Source: Bacteroidota bacterium (lineage in GTDB: Bacteria > Bacteroidota > Bacteroidia > Flavobacteriales_D > Sanyastnellaceae). Taken from it: DNA of 64,000 nucleotides. This document shows, piece by piece, positions 36,882 through 46,532 of the stretch (positions are counted from its first letter, which is position 1; each line of letters starts with the position of its first letter). The position numbers and the translations under genes are program-made. Below the pieces are notes generated by a model. It worked only from the letters and a program-made list of their open reading frames with translations. It ran no database searches and had not been told where the DNA came from. The DNA lies in contig JAQBVN010000012.1 in assembly GCA_027622975.1 (NCBI GenBank), positions 1 to 64,000 of the forward strand, in the 5' to 3' direction.

Positions 36882-38732
36882 TCAGGCTCCTGAAAACAAC
36901 TCCTGATTTTCAACCAATTTTTTGAAATGCCCTCGGAGTGCCATCAACTCGGCGTGGGTGCCTTGCTCGACAACGCGTCCATCCGCCATCACACAAATGC
37001 GATCGGCGTTCTTCACCGTGCTAAGTCTGTGGGCGATGACCAGGGAGCTCCGCCCTTTCATGAGCCCTTCCAGCGCTGCTTGGACCTCGCGCTCTGAGGT
37101 GCTGTCCAAAGCACTTGTGGCCTCGTCGAGCACGAGCAAGTCAGGATCGCGCAAGATTGCGCGTGCCAGGGCGATGCGCTGGCGTTGCCCTCCTGAAAGT
37201 TGCACGCCACGCTCGCCCACAACCGTGTCCAAGCCCTCGGGAAACTCCTCAATGAATTCCCAGGCGTACGCGCGTTTTGCAGCGTCGATCACTTCTTCTT
37301 CCGTGGCCTCGGGGTTCCCGTATCGAATGTTGCTTCTCAAATCACCCCCAAACAAAATCACCTCCTGCGGAACAAAAGCGACACGCTTTCGGTAGCCTCG
37401 CAAATCGAGATTCTGGACTGGGATGCCATCCGCTGTGATTTGGCCATGTTGGGGCTCGTGAAAACGAAGCAGAAGGGAGGCTACGGTGCTTTTCCCGGCC
37501 CCACTCGCTCCGACCAAGGCCACTTGTTCGCCCGGTGCGATGGTCAAACTCAATCCCTGCAACACGGGTACATCCGGTCGCTGTGGATAGTTGAAATGCA
37601 CCTGGTCCAAGGCAAGCGTGGCGCGCAACGAAACTTCCGTCGGGGATGCCTCAATTCGCGTGACCTCTCGGTCCTGCTCAATGATGTCCATGACCGACTC
37701 AATGGCGCCAAGTCCGCGCTGCAAGGCACTGAATTGTGCAGCCATTCCCCCAATGCTGCCGGCCACAAGGCCAGTCATCAGCAGGAACGTGAAGAAATGC
37801 TCGCTTGCCAAGTCGCCCTCCTGCATCAGGGCGGCTCCCTTGAAGATGACCAAGGTGATGGCGCCAAAAATGAACAAGATGATGAAACTGGCAAACGACC
37901 CTCTCCACCACGCCCCGCGCATGGCCAGCTGACGAATCGTTTCCGCGTGGGAGCCGTATTTGGTGCGCTCAAGCCATTCGTTGGCGTAGCTTTTCACACT
38001 CACGATGGCTGTCAACACTTCTTGCACCACGATGTTAGAATCGGCAACCTCGTCTTGGGTTTGCTTCGAGAGTTTGCGAATGAATCGACCAAACACGACA
38101 GCAGTGACAATCATCACGGGCAAGGTGGCCAGCATCCAAAGCGTGAGTTCCACAGAGAAATAGGCCAACGCCGCAATGCCACCCACGATCAAAATCAGCC
38201 CTCGAAAAAGTTCCGCGAGGGTGACCGTGAAAATGTCCTGGATGGTTGCGATGTCTGCACTGATTCGACTGTTGAGATCGCCAACACGTCGCGCGTCATA
38301 GAACGCCATGGGCATGCTAACGAGTGCGTCAAACGCATCGGTGCGCATGGCGAGCATCATTTTCTCCGTCATGTCGGCGAACAAAATCACACGGATGAAG
38401 GAGAAGACCGCTTGCACCACAAGCACGATCAACAATGTCCAACCAATGGTTGACAGGTTGTCCAAAGGGATGCCCAACACGGGCAGTTCGCCCTGTCCTC
38501 CGGAAGTCCCCACGCCCCCAAGTTGACCCCACAGGCGCGTGATGACCAAGGTGAGAACCCCGGAAATGCTCATGATCACCATGCCCACGATGAAGTGCAT
38601 TGTGAAGGGTTTCAAGTAGACTCTCATTCGCCCAAGACCACGTAAGTCCTTCAGGCTGAATTTGCGTTTGGGCAAGTTCTCAGGGGGAGTGTGAGCGTGA
38701 GAAGGGCTCGTTTCGTGAGGGTGTTGGGCCAT
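36882..38732 (-). CDS. MsbA-type ABC exporter (fused permease and ATPase)
   Basis: 616 residues, a half-transporter that would dimerise. The N-terminal type-1 ABC exporter membrane domain (six helices, about 45-340) is followed by a nucleotide-binding domain with Walker A GASGAGKST, signature LSGGQRQRIALARAIL, Walker B LLVLDEATSALD and switch IAHRLST. The short His/Pro-rich N-terminus precedes RKFSLKDLRGLGR. Likely a lipid or lipid A-type flippase, but drug or peptide export is possible. A near-consensus promoter (TACTTTCG) lies at 38780-38773. Divergent from rpmH. Confidence 0.92.
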   Translation of the reverse strand: MAQHPHETSPSHAHTPPENLPKRKFSLKDLRGLGRMRVYLKPFTMHFIVGMVIMSISGVLTLVITRLWGQLGGVGTSGGQGELPVLGIPLDNLSTIGWTLLIVLVVQAVFSFIRVILFADMTEKMMLAMRTDAFDALVSMPMAFYDARRVGDLNSRISADIATIQDIFTVTLAELFRGLILIVGGIAALAYFSVELTLWMLATLPVMIVTAVVFGRFIRKLSKQTQDEVADSNIVVQEVLTAIVSVKSYANEWLERTKYGSHAETIRQLAMRGAWWRGSFASFIILFIFGAITLVIFKGAALMQEGDLASEHFFTFLLMTGLVAGSIGGMAAQFSALQRGLGAIESVMDIIEQDREVTRIEASPTEVSLRATLALDQVHFNYPQRPDVPVLQGLSLTIAPGEQVALVGASGAGKSTVASLLLRFHEPQHGQITADGIPVQNLDLRGYRKRVAFVPQEVILFGGDLRSNIRYGNPEATEEEVIDAAKRAYAWEFIEEFPEGLDTVVGERGVQLSGGQRQRIALARAILRDPDLLVLDEATSALDSTSEREVQAALEGLMKGRSSLVIAHRLSTVKNADRICVMADGRVVEQGTHAELMALRGHFKKLVENQELFSGA

Positions 38733-38836
38733 AGAAAAATGCCGCTTTCAGGTCAAAAAGTGAATCCTGCCACGAAAGTAGGGCGGGTACCCCGAGGGAA
38801 TGTCACAACTTTGTCGAATCAATGTCTGCGACAACG

Positions 38837-38868
38837 TTTGCGAATTGACATTCGACATACTATCTTTG
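38837..38868 (+). promoter_or_regulatory. Promoter of rpmH: TTTG-N20-TATCTTTG
   Basis: Both Bacteroidota promoter elements are present: TTTG at 38837-38840, a 20-nt spacer and TATCTTTG at 38861-38868, 29 nt before the ATG. This is the best two-part promoter seen in the window. Confidence 0.75.
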
Positions 38869-38897
38869 CCGTCCCTTAACGGGGAAATTCAAGCACG

Positions 38898-39065
38898 ATG
38901 AAAAGGACTTTCCAACCCTCCGTCCGGAAGCGCCGCAACAAGCACGGCTTCCGCAAGCGCATGTCAACGGCGAATGGACGCAATGTTTTGAGCGCGCGTC
39001 GCCGCAAGGGCCGCAAGAAATTGACGGTGAGTTCCGAGCGTCGCCACAAGGGCATTGAGCGTTAA
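38898..39065 (+). CDS. rpmH: 50S ribosomal protein L34
   Basis: 55 residues, starting [20 protein letters not shown] and continuing [20 protein letters not shown], the L34 signature. A small basic component of the large ribosomal subunit. It stands alone here, without rnpA or dnaA beside it, with its own strong promoter and a hairpin array downstream. Confidence 0.98.
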   Translation: MKRTFQPSVRKRRNKHGFRKRMSTANGRNVLSARRRKGRKKLTVSSERRHKGIER

Positions 39066-39117
39066 GTGAATGCTGGAAAGGCTGTGAACTGAGTTCATTT
39101 CGGTTCGACGTTGGCCA

Positions 39118-39276
39118 TGCAAAGAGGGAGCTTCGTCTCCCTCTTTGCATATCCAGAAGTTGCAGAGGGAGCTTCGTCTCCCTCTTTGCATATCCAGAAG
39201 TTGCAGAGGGAGCTTCGTCTCCCTCTTTGCATATCCAGAAGTTGCAGAGGGAGCTTCGGCTCCCTCTTTGCATCGC
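39118..39276 (+). repeat. 41-bp tandem repeat of hairpins, four copies (probable bidirectional terminator)
   Basis: Units begin at 39123, 39164, 39205 and 39246 with an exact 41-bp period. Each holds the palindrome GAGGGAG-CTTCGT-CTCCCTC followed by TTTGC; the first extends to a 12-bp stem with flanking GCAAA/TTTGC. In the last copy the loop is the canonical UUCG tetraloop closed by C-G (GGAGC-TTCG-GCTCC). The array sits between the ends of rpmH and the phosphopantetheinyl transferase gene, so it can stop transcription from both sides. Nothing else was seen in 39066-39323. Confidence 0.85.
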
Positions 39277-39323
39277 GCCGTGATGACGCCTTGAAGAGAT
39301 TCGAAGGCGTGGACCGCCCGAAG

Positions 39324-40055
39324 TCAACTTCCCCAAACCACGACGACACGCCCCTCCTCAAAGGGCAGCCGATGCCACCGGCCTTTCCATTCATGGATGG
39401 TTGGCGAATCAGCTTCAGCAGGCCTGATGATTCGTCCAACCACGGAGCCGCCAAGCCCGGGGGTTGTCCCATGTGAACGAGTGACACCTGAAATGGCGTC
39501 CACTCTCAGGTCTGTTTTGAACGTCAGGGCTGGGCCATGCCCCTTGAACATGGCCTCTTTGGTGGCCCAAACCCAACCTTCTTGTGACCGCCATGTGCTC
39601 AGTTCCTCGTCGGACATGAATCGTGAGGCCACGCGTGAAAGGCGAGGATCACCCACATGAACGAGGTCGATGCCTCCGGGAGCACCTGTCGTCCACAAGG
39701 CAGCCGCAGCCACAACACCTTCTTCCACGTCGTGGTGTGACAGGCTCAGATGCCATCTGGGGGCTGTCATCTCATCGCCGAGCACCAAGCGAGGTGCCCC
39801 GTGCTCGTCATGCACGACGGACCACTCATCTGTTCCTGTGATGCACGTCAGGGCGCACGCCACGGCGTGGTGTTCACGTTGTCTTCGGGTCGACAGGGCG
39901 TCCACATTCCGAAGGGGAAAGCGAGAGGCCAAATCGCGACGTTGCAATTCTGAATCATGCGCATGCCAGATTGCCATTTGGCACGCCGGATTGGACCCGT
40001 CGTGCGACATGGCATTCCACGTCGAATCCAATGAACTGGGGTCCACACGAGGCAT
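39324..40055 (-). CDS. 4'-phosphopantetheinyl transferase superfamily protein
   Basis: 243 residues from the ATG at 40055; another ATG at 40010 is possible. It would transfer phosphopantetheine from CoA onto carrier proteins. Motifs: [16 protein letters not shown] (128-136, Mg-binding Asp130) and WATKEAMFK (163-171), diagnostic of Sfp/HetI-type enzymes. The two-lobe length fits the Sfp class rather than the small AcpS. Convergent with rpmH and divergent from ahcY. The carrier substrate is unknown. Confidence 0.9.
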   Translation of the reverse strand: MPRVDPSSLDSTWNAMSHDGSNPACQMAIWHAHDSELQRRDLASRFPLRNVDALSTRRQREHHAVACALTCITGTDEWSVVHDEHGAPRLVLGDEMTAPRWHLSLSHHDVEEGVVAAAALWTTGAPGGIDLVHVGDPRLSRVASRFMSDEELSTWRSQEGWVWATKEAMFKGHGPALTFKTDLRVDAISGVTRSHGTTPGLGGSVVGRIIRPAEADSPTIHEWKGRWHRLPFEEGRVVVVWGS

Positions 40056-40106
40056 GGGGACAAAGGACGGGGGTTTGGCCTCCACCTCCAAAGGCCGCGC
40101 ATTCCG

Positions 40107-40114
40107 TATTTTTG
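40107..40114 (+). promoter_or_regulatory. -7 element TATTTTTG for ahcY
   Basis: Exact TAnnTTTG match, 22 nt before the ATG at 40137. Confidence 0.6.
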
Positions 40115-40136
40115 CACTGCTAAACCTCAGAACATC

Positions 40137-41456
<1,320 letters not shown>

Positions 41457-41477
41457 TTTTGAGGCTTTTTTTGGGGC

Positions 41478-42278
41478 ATGGGGAGAATGCATCTCTTCGA
41501 GTTTGAGGACCAGCGTTGGCTTCCTGCCACGTTGAGGAACTTCATGACCGATTTTTTGAGCTTTCTCGCCAACAAAACCGGGATGTACCGCCCCATTGTC
41601 TCGACCTTGGAACGTGGGCTTCAGGCGAGCGAAACATCTCAAATTGTGGATTTGGGATCGGGCGGAGGTGGGGGGTTGGTGTGGATTGCCAACGAATTGA
41701 ACCGAGATTCTGAACGCGTTCGAATCGTGATGACCGATTGGTATCCCAATGTTCAGGCTTTTCAGAGGTCCTCGGCTCAGGCCCCCGGATTGGATTTCGT
41801 GGAGCAGCCGGTCGATGCAAGGGCTGTGCCTCGTGAATTGCGGGGGTTGAGGACCCTTTTTTTATGCTTTCACCATTTTCGGGAAGACGACGCCAAGGGC
41901 ATTTTGCAAGATGCCATTCATGCCTGTCAGCCCGTGGCGATTTTTGAAGCACAAGACCGGTCCTTGGTGAGCCTTTTGGCCATGGCTTTTTCCCCCATCA
42001 CCCTGTTGTTGTGTACCCCCTTGATCCGACCTTGGAACGGATGGCGGCTCTTGTTCACCTACCTCATTCCAATTCTTCCGATGCTGGTCATGTGGGATGG
42101 GGTGGTCTCGTCTTTGCGTACGTACTCTGAATCGGAGTTGCGTGACTTGGTGCACGGCTGTGAAGGGGCCTTTTCCTACGATTGGGACATCCAAAAGGTC
42201 AAGTCGGGACCTGGGTTTGTCCTTCAATTGCTGGGAACCCCTGCAAAGACCAACTCATTGCCTGACCGTCGCCTGTGA
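41478..42278 (+). CDS. Membrane-associated class I SAM-dependent methyltransferase
   Basis: 266 residues from the ATG at 41478 (or 41487). Motif I QIVDLGSGGGGGLVWIANEL binds SAM; RIVMTDWYP is the acidic strand-2 motif, and FLCFHHFREDDAKGIL is motif IV-like. Two hydrophobic segments near residues 165-215 (SLLAMAFSPITLLLCTPLI, LLFTYLIPILPMLVM) suggest membrane attachment, as in a Bacteroidota family of unknown substrate. It sits 21 bp after ahcY, which would clear its SAH product. Confidence 0.8.
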   Translation: MGRMHLFEFEDQRWLPATLRNFMTDFLSFLANKTGMYRPIVSTLERGLQASETSQIVDLGSGGGGGLVWIANELNRDSERVRIVMTDWYPNVQAFQRSSAQAPGLDFVEQPVDARAVPRELRGLRTLFLCFHHFREDDAKGILQDAIHACQPVAIFEAQDRSLVSLLAMAFSPITLLLCTPLIRPWNGWRLLFTYLIPILPMLVMWDGVVSSLRTYSESELRDLVHGCEGAFSYDWDIQKVKSGPGFVLQLLGTPAKTNSLPDRRL

Positions 42279-42286
42279 CCCTGCCG

Positions 42287-42346
42287 GGTTGAGCGTCAAC
42301 TGGTTGATTGTCAACTTGTTGATTGTCGACGGGTTGGGCGTCAATT
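42287..42346 (+). repeat. 15-bp tandem repeat of small palindromes, four copies
   Basis: Four 15-bp units; the second contains GTTGA-TTG-TCAAC and the first GTTGA-GCG-TCAAC, each a short hairpin. The array fills the gap between the convergent methyltransferase and tsaB-fusion genes and covers the stop of the latter. Confidence 0.75.
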
Positions 42347-43453
42347 GTAGATGTGAAGGATGGACCCGTTGAGGGAAGTCCGGTATCGGTGGAGCGGCAG
42401 CGTGGCCGGTCCATTCATCACGCTGCCGTCAAGCATGAGCCACTGGCTTGCCGAGCAATCGCTGTCATCGTTCAGGGTGATGTTGTCGTTGTCTAGCGTC
42501 ACTTGGCATCCCAAGTCAATGTCAAACGTCGCATGCCTGTCCAGCACCACAAATTCGTCCAACGTATACCGGTACACGTACAATCCGCGAGAACCTCCAT
42601 TCAAAGCAATGGCCTCCCCGGGAAAATTGAGGGTGGAATAGGCCGGGAGATTGAGGTCGATGTCGATGTTCACTGGCACGTAGGGGATGAACTGTTGGGT
42701 TTCGCCACACGAACTGCATCCAATCATGGTTGCGAACATCAGGAGCCAAACCCATGCACTGAACACACGTGTTCGGAGCCCCAGCGGATCCTTGGGTGCG
42801 CCCGCCTTGAAGGCTTTGACGTAATTGGGTTCATAGCTCGGAAGGTGCACAAACTCCCCAGCCGCAAAAGCTGCTTCGGCGGGCGCCGCGCCGTCGCGCG
42901 CCAGGGGCCAAGCTTCGACAAAAGTTCGTCCCTCGCCTGCACACAATTCCGCGCATTTCAACGCTCCGTCGCCAATGAATTGTGCTGGCCCCTGCCAAGG
43001 ATCTTGGCCGTCCTCGACCACGACAGGCGCTACCTCCCCCACACAGCGATGCTGGGCGTCAAAAGTTGCAGCATATACCTCCATGCGTCGAGCGTCCACC
43101 ATGGCCACTCGCCTGGTCGCATGTGGGTCCAATCTTTCCCCTTGGATGGCCAAAAGTTGTAGGGTGTCCAAGGCGATGAGGGGGATGCCTTGGGCATGGC
43201 AAATTCCTTTGGCCGTGGAGACACCGATACGAAGCCCCGTGAACGATCCAGGGCCCCCAGAGACAGCCACGGCTTCAAGATCTCGGGGTGTCCAGCCGTG
43301 CTCGGTCATCACATCATCAATCAATGGCAACAGCCGCTCTGCATGCACGTACCCCTCCTCGCGTTCCTCGCGAAAGGCCACGACCACGCCATCCTCAGCA
43401 AGGGCAACAGAGCATTGAAGCGTGGCAGTGTCGAGAATCAGGATGCGCGCCAT
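42341..43453 (-). CDS. tsaB: TsaB fused in frame to a Rieske-like lipoprotein
   Basis: 370 codons without a stop. Residues 1 to about 223 are a complete TsaB/YeaZ (ARILILDTATLQCSVALAED, AVSGGPGSFTGLRIGVSTAKG, VAMVDARRMEVYA, ending PSYEPNYVKAFKAG), the scaffold partner of TsaD in tRNA t6A37 synthesis in the cytoplasm. Residues ~226-246 read as a lipoprotein signal peptide (FSAWVWLLMFATMIGC, lipobox Cys246). Residues 250-370 resemble a Bacteroidota Rieske-like lipoprotein (IPYVPVNIDIDLNLPAYS, GGSRGLYVYR, GPATLPLHRY) without a clear CxH/CxxH cluster. A GTG at 42766-42764 could start the lipoprotein separately. The ATG at 43453 is 1 nt after the adaptor gene's stop. Confidence 0.8.
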   Translation of the reverse strand: MARILILDTATLQCSVALAEDGVVVAFREEREEGYVHAERLLPLIDDVMTEHGWTPRDLEAVAVSGGPGSFTGLRIGVSTAKGICHAQGIPLIALDTLQLLAIQGERLDPHATRRVAMVDARRMEVYAATFDAQHRCVGEVAPVVVEDGQDPWQGPAQFIGDGALKCAELCAGEGRTFVEAWPLARDGAAPAEAAFAAGEFVHLPSYEPNYVKAFKAGAPKDPLGLRTRVFSAWVWLLMFATMIGCSSCGETQQFIPYVPVNIDIDLNLPAYSTLNFPGEAIALNGGSRGLYVYRYTLDEFVVLDRHATFDIDLGCQVTLDNDNITLNDDSDCSASQWLMLDGSVMNGPATLPLHRYRTSLNGSILHIYN

Positions 43454-43454
43454 C

Positions 43455-44741
43455 TCAGTCCCTCTTTTTGGTCTCGACGGCATCACCGTCACTCAACGAT
43501 CGACTGACCACGTCATAAGGCCCAGTAACCACGGTTGACTCCAAGCCCAGTTCCCCAAGGACCTCAATGAATTTGGAGTCTTGGATGCCTGTCTCAACGG
43601 GGGTCCAAACCACGTTTCCATCCTCCAACACAAACAGTCCCAATTCAGATTCTCCCTCTGAGGCGTCATCCCCTTCCTCTGAGCTTTCTTTTTCTCGGGT
43701 GGTTACGGCTTGGATGGGCACACTCCATGCATCGTCCACCTGATGAGTCAGGATGTCCACTGTCGCGCTCATTCCTGGCCTGAAGGGTGTGTAGTGTTCG
43801 GGTTGTCCTTCTGTGAGATGCGTGTAGCTCGCGGGGTCCAATCGAACCTTCACCGAGAAGTTCGTCACTTGGTCCATGCTGAACCCATTGGCGCCAGCAT
43901 TCAAGGCGGTGTTTCCGATTTCGGTGACCATCCCACCAAAGGTTTGTCCCAAGTAGGCGTCCACTTCAATCTCGGCCCGATCGCCCAATTGAATGCGGAC
44001 GATGTCACTTTCATTCACCTCCACGTTGACTTCCATGGCACGTAAGTCGCTGACGTTCATCACCACTTCACCAGCGGTGAATCCATTGCCCTGCACACTT
44101 TCACCTACTTCCTTGGACAGGGCTGTCACCACTCCGCCTTGGGGAGCGCGGAGGGTGGTTCTTCCGAGGTTGTCTCGTGCCTCCTGCAAGGAGGCTTCCC
44201 CACTTCGTATCGCGTATTCAGCGCTTTGAACACTTTGTTGGGCACTGGTCAAATTGGCTTGAGCCGACAGGTGGGAGGCTTCAGTTTGGTCAAACTCCGC
44301 TTGGGAAATGACCTTGTCCTTGAGCAGGGTTTCAGCCCGTTCAAACGCTTTGGTTGCAGCGTACTGATTGGCTTCCGCTTGAGCCACTTGCGCTTTGGCA
44401 GAGGCGAGGTTGGAGCGAGCAGTGTTCAAGGCCGCTTCCGCCCGAAGGACGGCAGCGTCGTAAATGTCGGGATTCAGCTGAACGAGCAGGTCCCCTTTGT
44501 TCACGACATCTCCTTCTTTGACGGGAAGGAGCGTGATTTGGCCGTTGACCTCCGCGGTGATCTTCACTTCGATTTCTGGCTGGATTTTGCCACTGGCACT
44601 GACGCGTTCCACCAGGGTTCTGCGAGCGACTGTATCCACAGACACTTGCGGCAAGGTTCGGTTTCCTCCTCGAACTGCAGCCACAGCAGCCAGGACGACC
44701 ACGATCCCGCCAATGATCCAGTAGAGTTTTTGTTGTTTCAT
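43455..44741 (-). CDS. MacA-like efflux periplasmic adaptor
   Basis: 428 residues. An N-terminal membrane anchor (WIIGGIVVVLAAVAAVRG) precedes barrel-sandwich halves (GKIQPEIEVKITAEVNGQIT, LGRTTLRAPQGGVVTALSKEVG) around a long helical hairpin of about 110 residues (SNLASAKAQVAQAEANQYA, ISQAEFDQTEASHLSAQANL). Beta-barrel and membrane-proximal domains follow, with an acidic loop (EKESSEEGDDASEGESE). It works with the TolC-like protein encoded just upstream (17 bp apart). The inner-membrane MacB-type or RND partner is not adjacent. Confidence 0.92.
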   Translation of the reverse strand: MKQQKLYWIIGGIVVVLAAVAAVRGGNRTLPQVSVDTVARRTLVERVSASGKIQPEIEVKITAEVNGQITLLPVKEGDVVNKGDLLVQLNPDIYDAAVLRAEAALNTARSNLASAKAQVAQAEANQYAATKAFERAETLLKDKVISQAEFDQTEASHLSAQANLTSAQQSVQSAEYAIRSGEASLQEARDNLGRTTLRAPQGGVVTALSKEVGESVQGNGFTAGEVVMNVSDLRAMEVNVEVNESDIVRIQLGDRAEIEVDAYLGQTFGGMVTEIGNTALNAGANGFSMDQVTNFSVKVRLDPASYTHLTEGQPEHYTPFRPGMSATVDILTHQVDDAWSVPIQAVTTREKESSEEGDDASEGESELGLFVLEDGNVVWTPVETGIQDSKFIEVLGELGLESTVVTGPYDVVSRSLSDGDAVETKKRD

Positions 44742-44758
44742 CTCAGGGAATGAGGGGA

Positions 44759-46216
44759 TTACAGGCTCAGAGGACGTCCCATGTAAAAGTCCAAAATGCG
44801 GGTCTTGAACACATAGTCATACCGCGTGCGCAACGCGTTGATGCGCGCATTGTCAACCCGGGTTCGCGCGTCGGCGTATTCCAAGGCCGAGATTGCCCCC
44901 GCCTCAAACCGTGCCTCTGCGTTGGTCATGGCTAGTTCCGCAGCCTCCAAGGCGTCCGAGTTGGCTTCGAATGTTCGCTTGGCAGCGCGCGCATCCGCCC
45001 ATGCCGATTCCACAGATTGCGTCAGAGCTTGTGCGGTTTGGTCTTTGGACAGCTGGGCTGCCATCACGTCGACCTCCGCGCGTTTGACCCCTGAAGCAAT
45101 CCCGAAGTTGTTGAACAAAGGAATGCTCATGGAGAAGAAGATGCTCTGGTTGATGTTGTTGCTCAGTTGGTCTTGAAACGACATCGTCTCGTATACGCCC
45201 TCCGACGTTTCCACGGGGACAGTCAGTTCAATGCCTTGGGTGGTCGGAATTGTGAAATTGGTGTAGACGGGGTCGACCACGGCTTCTTGTCGGTTTCCGG
45301 AATAACCCGACCCTGTGCTGTAGGACCCTCGGATGCTGGGATAGCGCGCTGCTTTGGCCAAATCCAGCCCCAAGTATGCGTCCGTGACTTGCAACTCAGC
45401 CGCGCGCATGTCAGGAAATTGGCTCAAGGCAAAGGCCACAGCGGCGTCGGAGGACACGGGCATGCTGGAAGCCTGAAGCATGCCTTCAGCGGGGGCCACA
45501 ACGTCCATGCGCTCGGCATCTTCCACGTCGAGTTGGAGCAATTGGGCCAAGTTCAGCGTCGCCAACTGCACGGCGTTTTCAGCATTCACAACAGCGCTGA
45601 GGTCTGCGGCTTGTTGTGCCTTGACGTCGTACAAATCGCTTTCAGCTGCAGCCCCAGCTGCCACGAGTTTTTCCACCCGGTTCACCTGTCGTGAGGTGGC
45701 GTCCGCGTTCAGGTTGGCAATGCGAAGGAATTCCTCCTGAAACAAAATGTTCAGGTAGGCCGAAGCAACGGTCAGCGCCACGTTGTTTTGGGCAATTTCT
45801 ACATTGGCTTGGGCCAGGTCAAGCCCCAACCTCGCCCGTCTCAGGTTCAGGTGATTTTGGAACCCATTGAAGAGCGTGACCCCAGAGCTCAACCCATAAT
45901 TGCTCGATTGCACTGCATTGGTTGCAAACTGGTTGGTGAAGGGGTCGATGCGTTGACCAATGTTCACTCCGTAACTCATGGAGGCATTCAAGTTGGGCAG
46001 GAACGCACCTTTGGCCGCGAGCAACCCAATGTCGCCCCGCTCCAATCCGAGTTGGGCTTGCTGCAGTGACAGATTGTGGGTCAAGGCATGCTCAAGGCAT
46101 CGTTCCAGGGACCACGACTCGGTTGGAAAGTCTGGGGTTTGTCCTTGGGAAGGGGATGGGAGCCATAACAGTCCCCCCAACACGAGGGCTGCGAGAAAAG
46201 GAAAGGATGCACGCAT
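44759..46216 (-). CDS. TolC-family outer-membrane efflux protein
   Basis: 485 residues. The signal peptide (MRASFPFLAALVLGGLLWLP, cut near PSQGQ) is followed by two related halves of long helices and barrel strands (SLERCLEHALTHNLSLQQAQ, NYGLSSGVTLFNGFQNHLN; SIFFSMSIPLFNNFGIASGV), as in TolC-family trimeric channels. First gene of a unit with the MacA-like adaptor and the tsaB fusion. A perfect TAATTTTG promoter lies only 4 nt before the ATG. Confidence 0.93.
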   Translation of the reverse strand: MRASFPFLAALVLGGLLWLPSPSQGQTPDFPTESWSLERCLEHALTHNLSLQQAQLGLERGDIGLLAAKGAFLPNLNASMSYGVNIGQRIDPFTNQFATNAVQSSNYGLSSGVTLFNGFQNHLNLRRARLGLDLAQANVEIAQNNVALTVASAYLNILFQEEFLRIANLNADATSRQVNRVEKLVAAGAAAESDLYDVKAQQAADLSAVVNAENAVQLATLNLAQLLQLDVEDAERMDVVAPAEGMLQASSMPVSSDAAVAFALSQFPDMRAAELQVTDAYLGLDLAKAARYPSIRGSYSTGSGYSGNRQEAVVDPVYTNFTIPTTQGIELTVPVETSEGVYETMSFQDQLSNNINQSIFFSMSIPLFNNFGIASGVKRAEVDVMAAQLSKDQTAQALTQSVESAWADARAAKRTFEANSDALEAAELAMTNAEARFEAGAISALEYADARTRVDNARINALRTRYDYVFKTRILDFYMGRPLSL

Positions 46217-46220
46217 ACCC

Positions 46221-46228
46221 CAAAATTA
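46221..46228 (-). promoter_or_regulatory. -7 element TAATTTTG for the TolC-family gene
   Basis: Exact TAnnTTTG match on the minus strand, 4 nt before the ATG; the transcript would be leaderless. Confidence 0.6.
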
Positions 46229-46244
46229 GGGTTTGCGGCGCGGC

Positions 46245-46487
46245 TCAATGCCCCTCGGAGGCGGCTTCCTTGCGTTTGCGAAGCACAAACCATGCGAAAA
46301 AGCCCAATATGACGTACGGAACGGCCATCAAATACAGGATGCCAGCATTCAATCCTCGACCCAATGACCCATCTTCTGCGCTGTCTTCGGCCACCGCCTT
46401 GCACATGACGCATTGACCCCACATCAGATCGACAGTGAGGAGAAGGGTCAGGAACAGGACCCATCGAAGGAGTGGCTTGGGGGTCAT
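46245..46487 (-). CDS. Small membrane protein with exported CxxC motif (oxidase cluster)
   Basis: 80 residues from the ATG at 46487. The signal peptide (LLRWVLFLTLLLTVDLMWGQ) is followed at once by CVMCKAVAED, then a membrane helix (GILYLMAVPYVILGFFAWFVL) and a charged tail. Small proteins of this pattern (QCxMC, GILYLM...PY) accompany DUF420 and SCO genes in Bacteroidota oxidase clusters, by recollection. The CxxC facing the periplasm suggests a copper or redox assembly role (inference). Last gene of the oxidase unit, 45 bp after DUF420. Confidence 0.75.
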   Translation of the reverse strand: MTPKPLLRWVLFLTLLLTVDLMWGQCVMCKAVAEDSAEDGSLGRGLNAGILYLMAVPYVILGFFAWFVLRKRKEAASEGH

Positions 46488-46532
46488 CAAGATTGTCAGT
46501 TCGGCACGATGATTCAGGACATCAAGCCCCAC

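Noticed and set aside
39118-39276. CRISPR array
   Set aside because: The period is constant at 41 bp with no unique spacers; it is a simple tandem array of hairpins.
39111-39476. Repetitive open frames through the hairpin array after rpmH
   Set aside because: They only exist because the 41-bp unit lacks stops in some frames; the peptide is a repeat of the noncoding hairpin.
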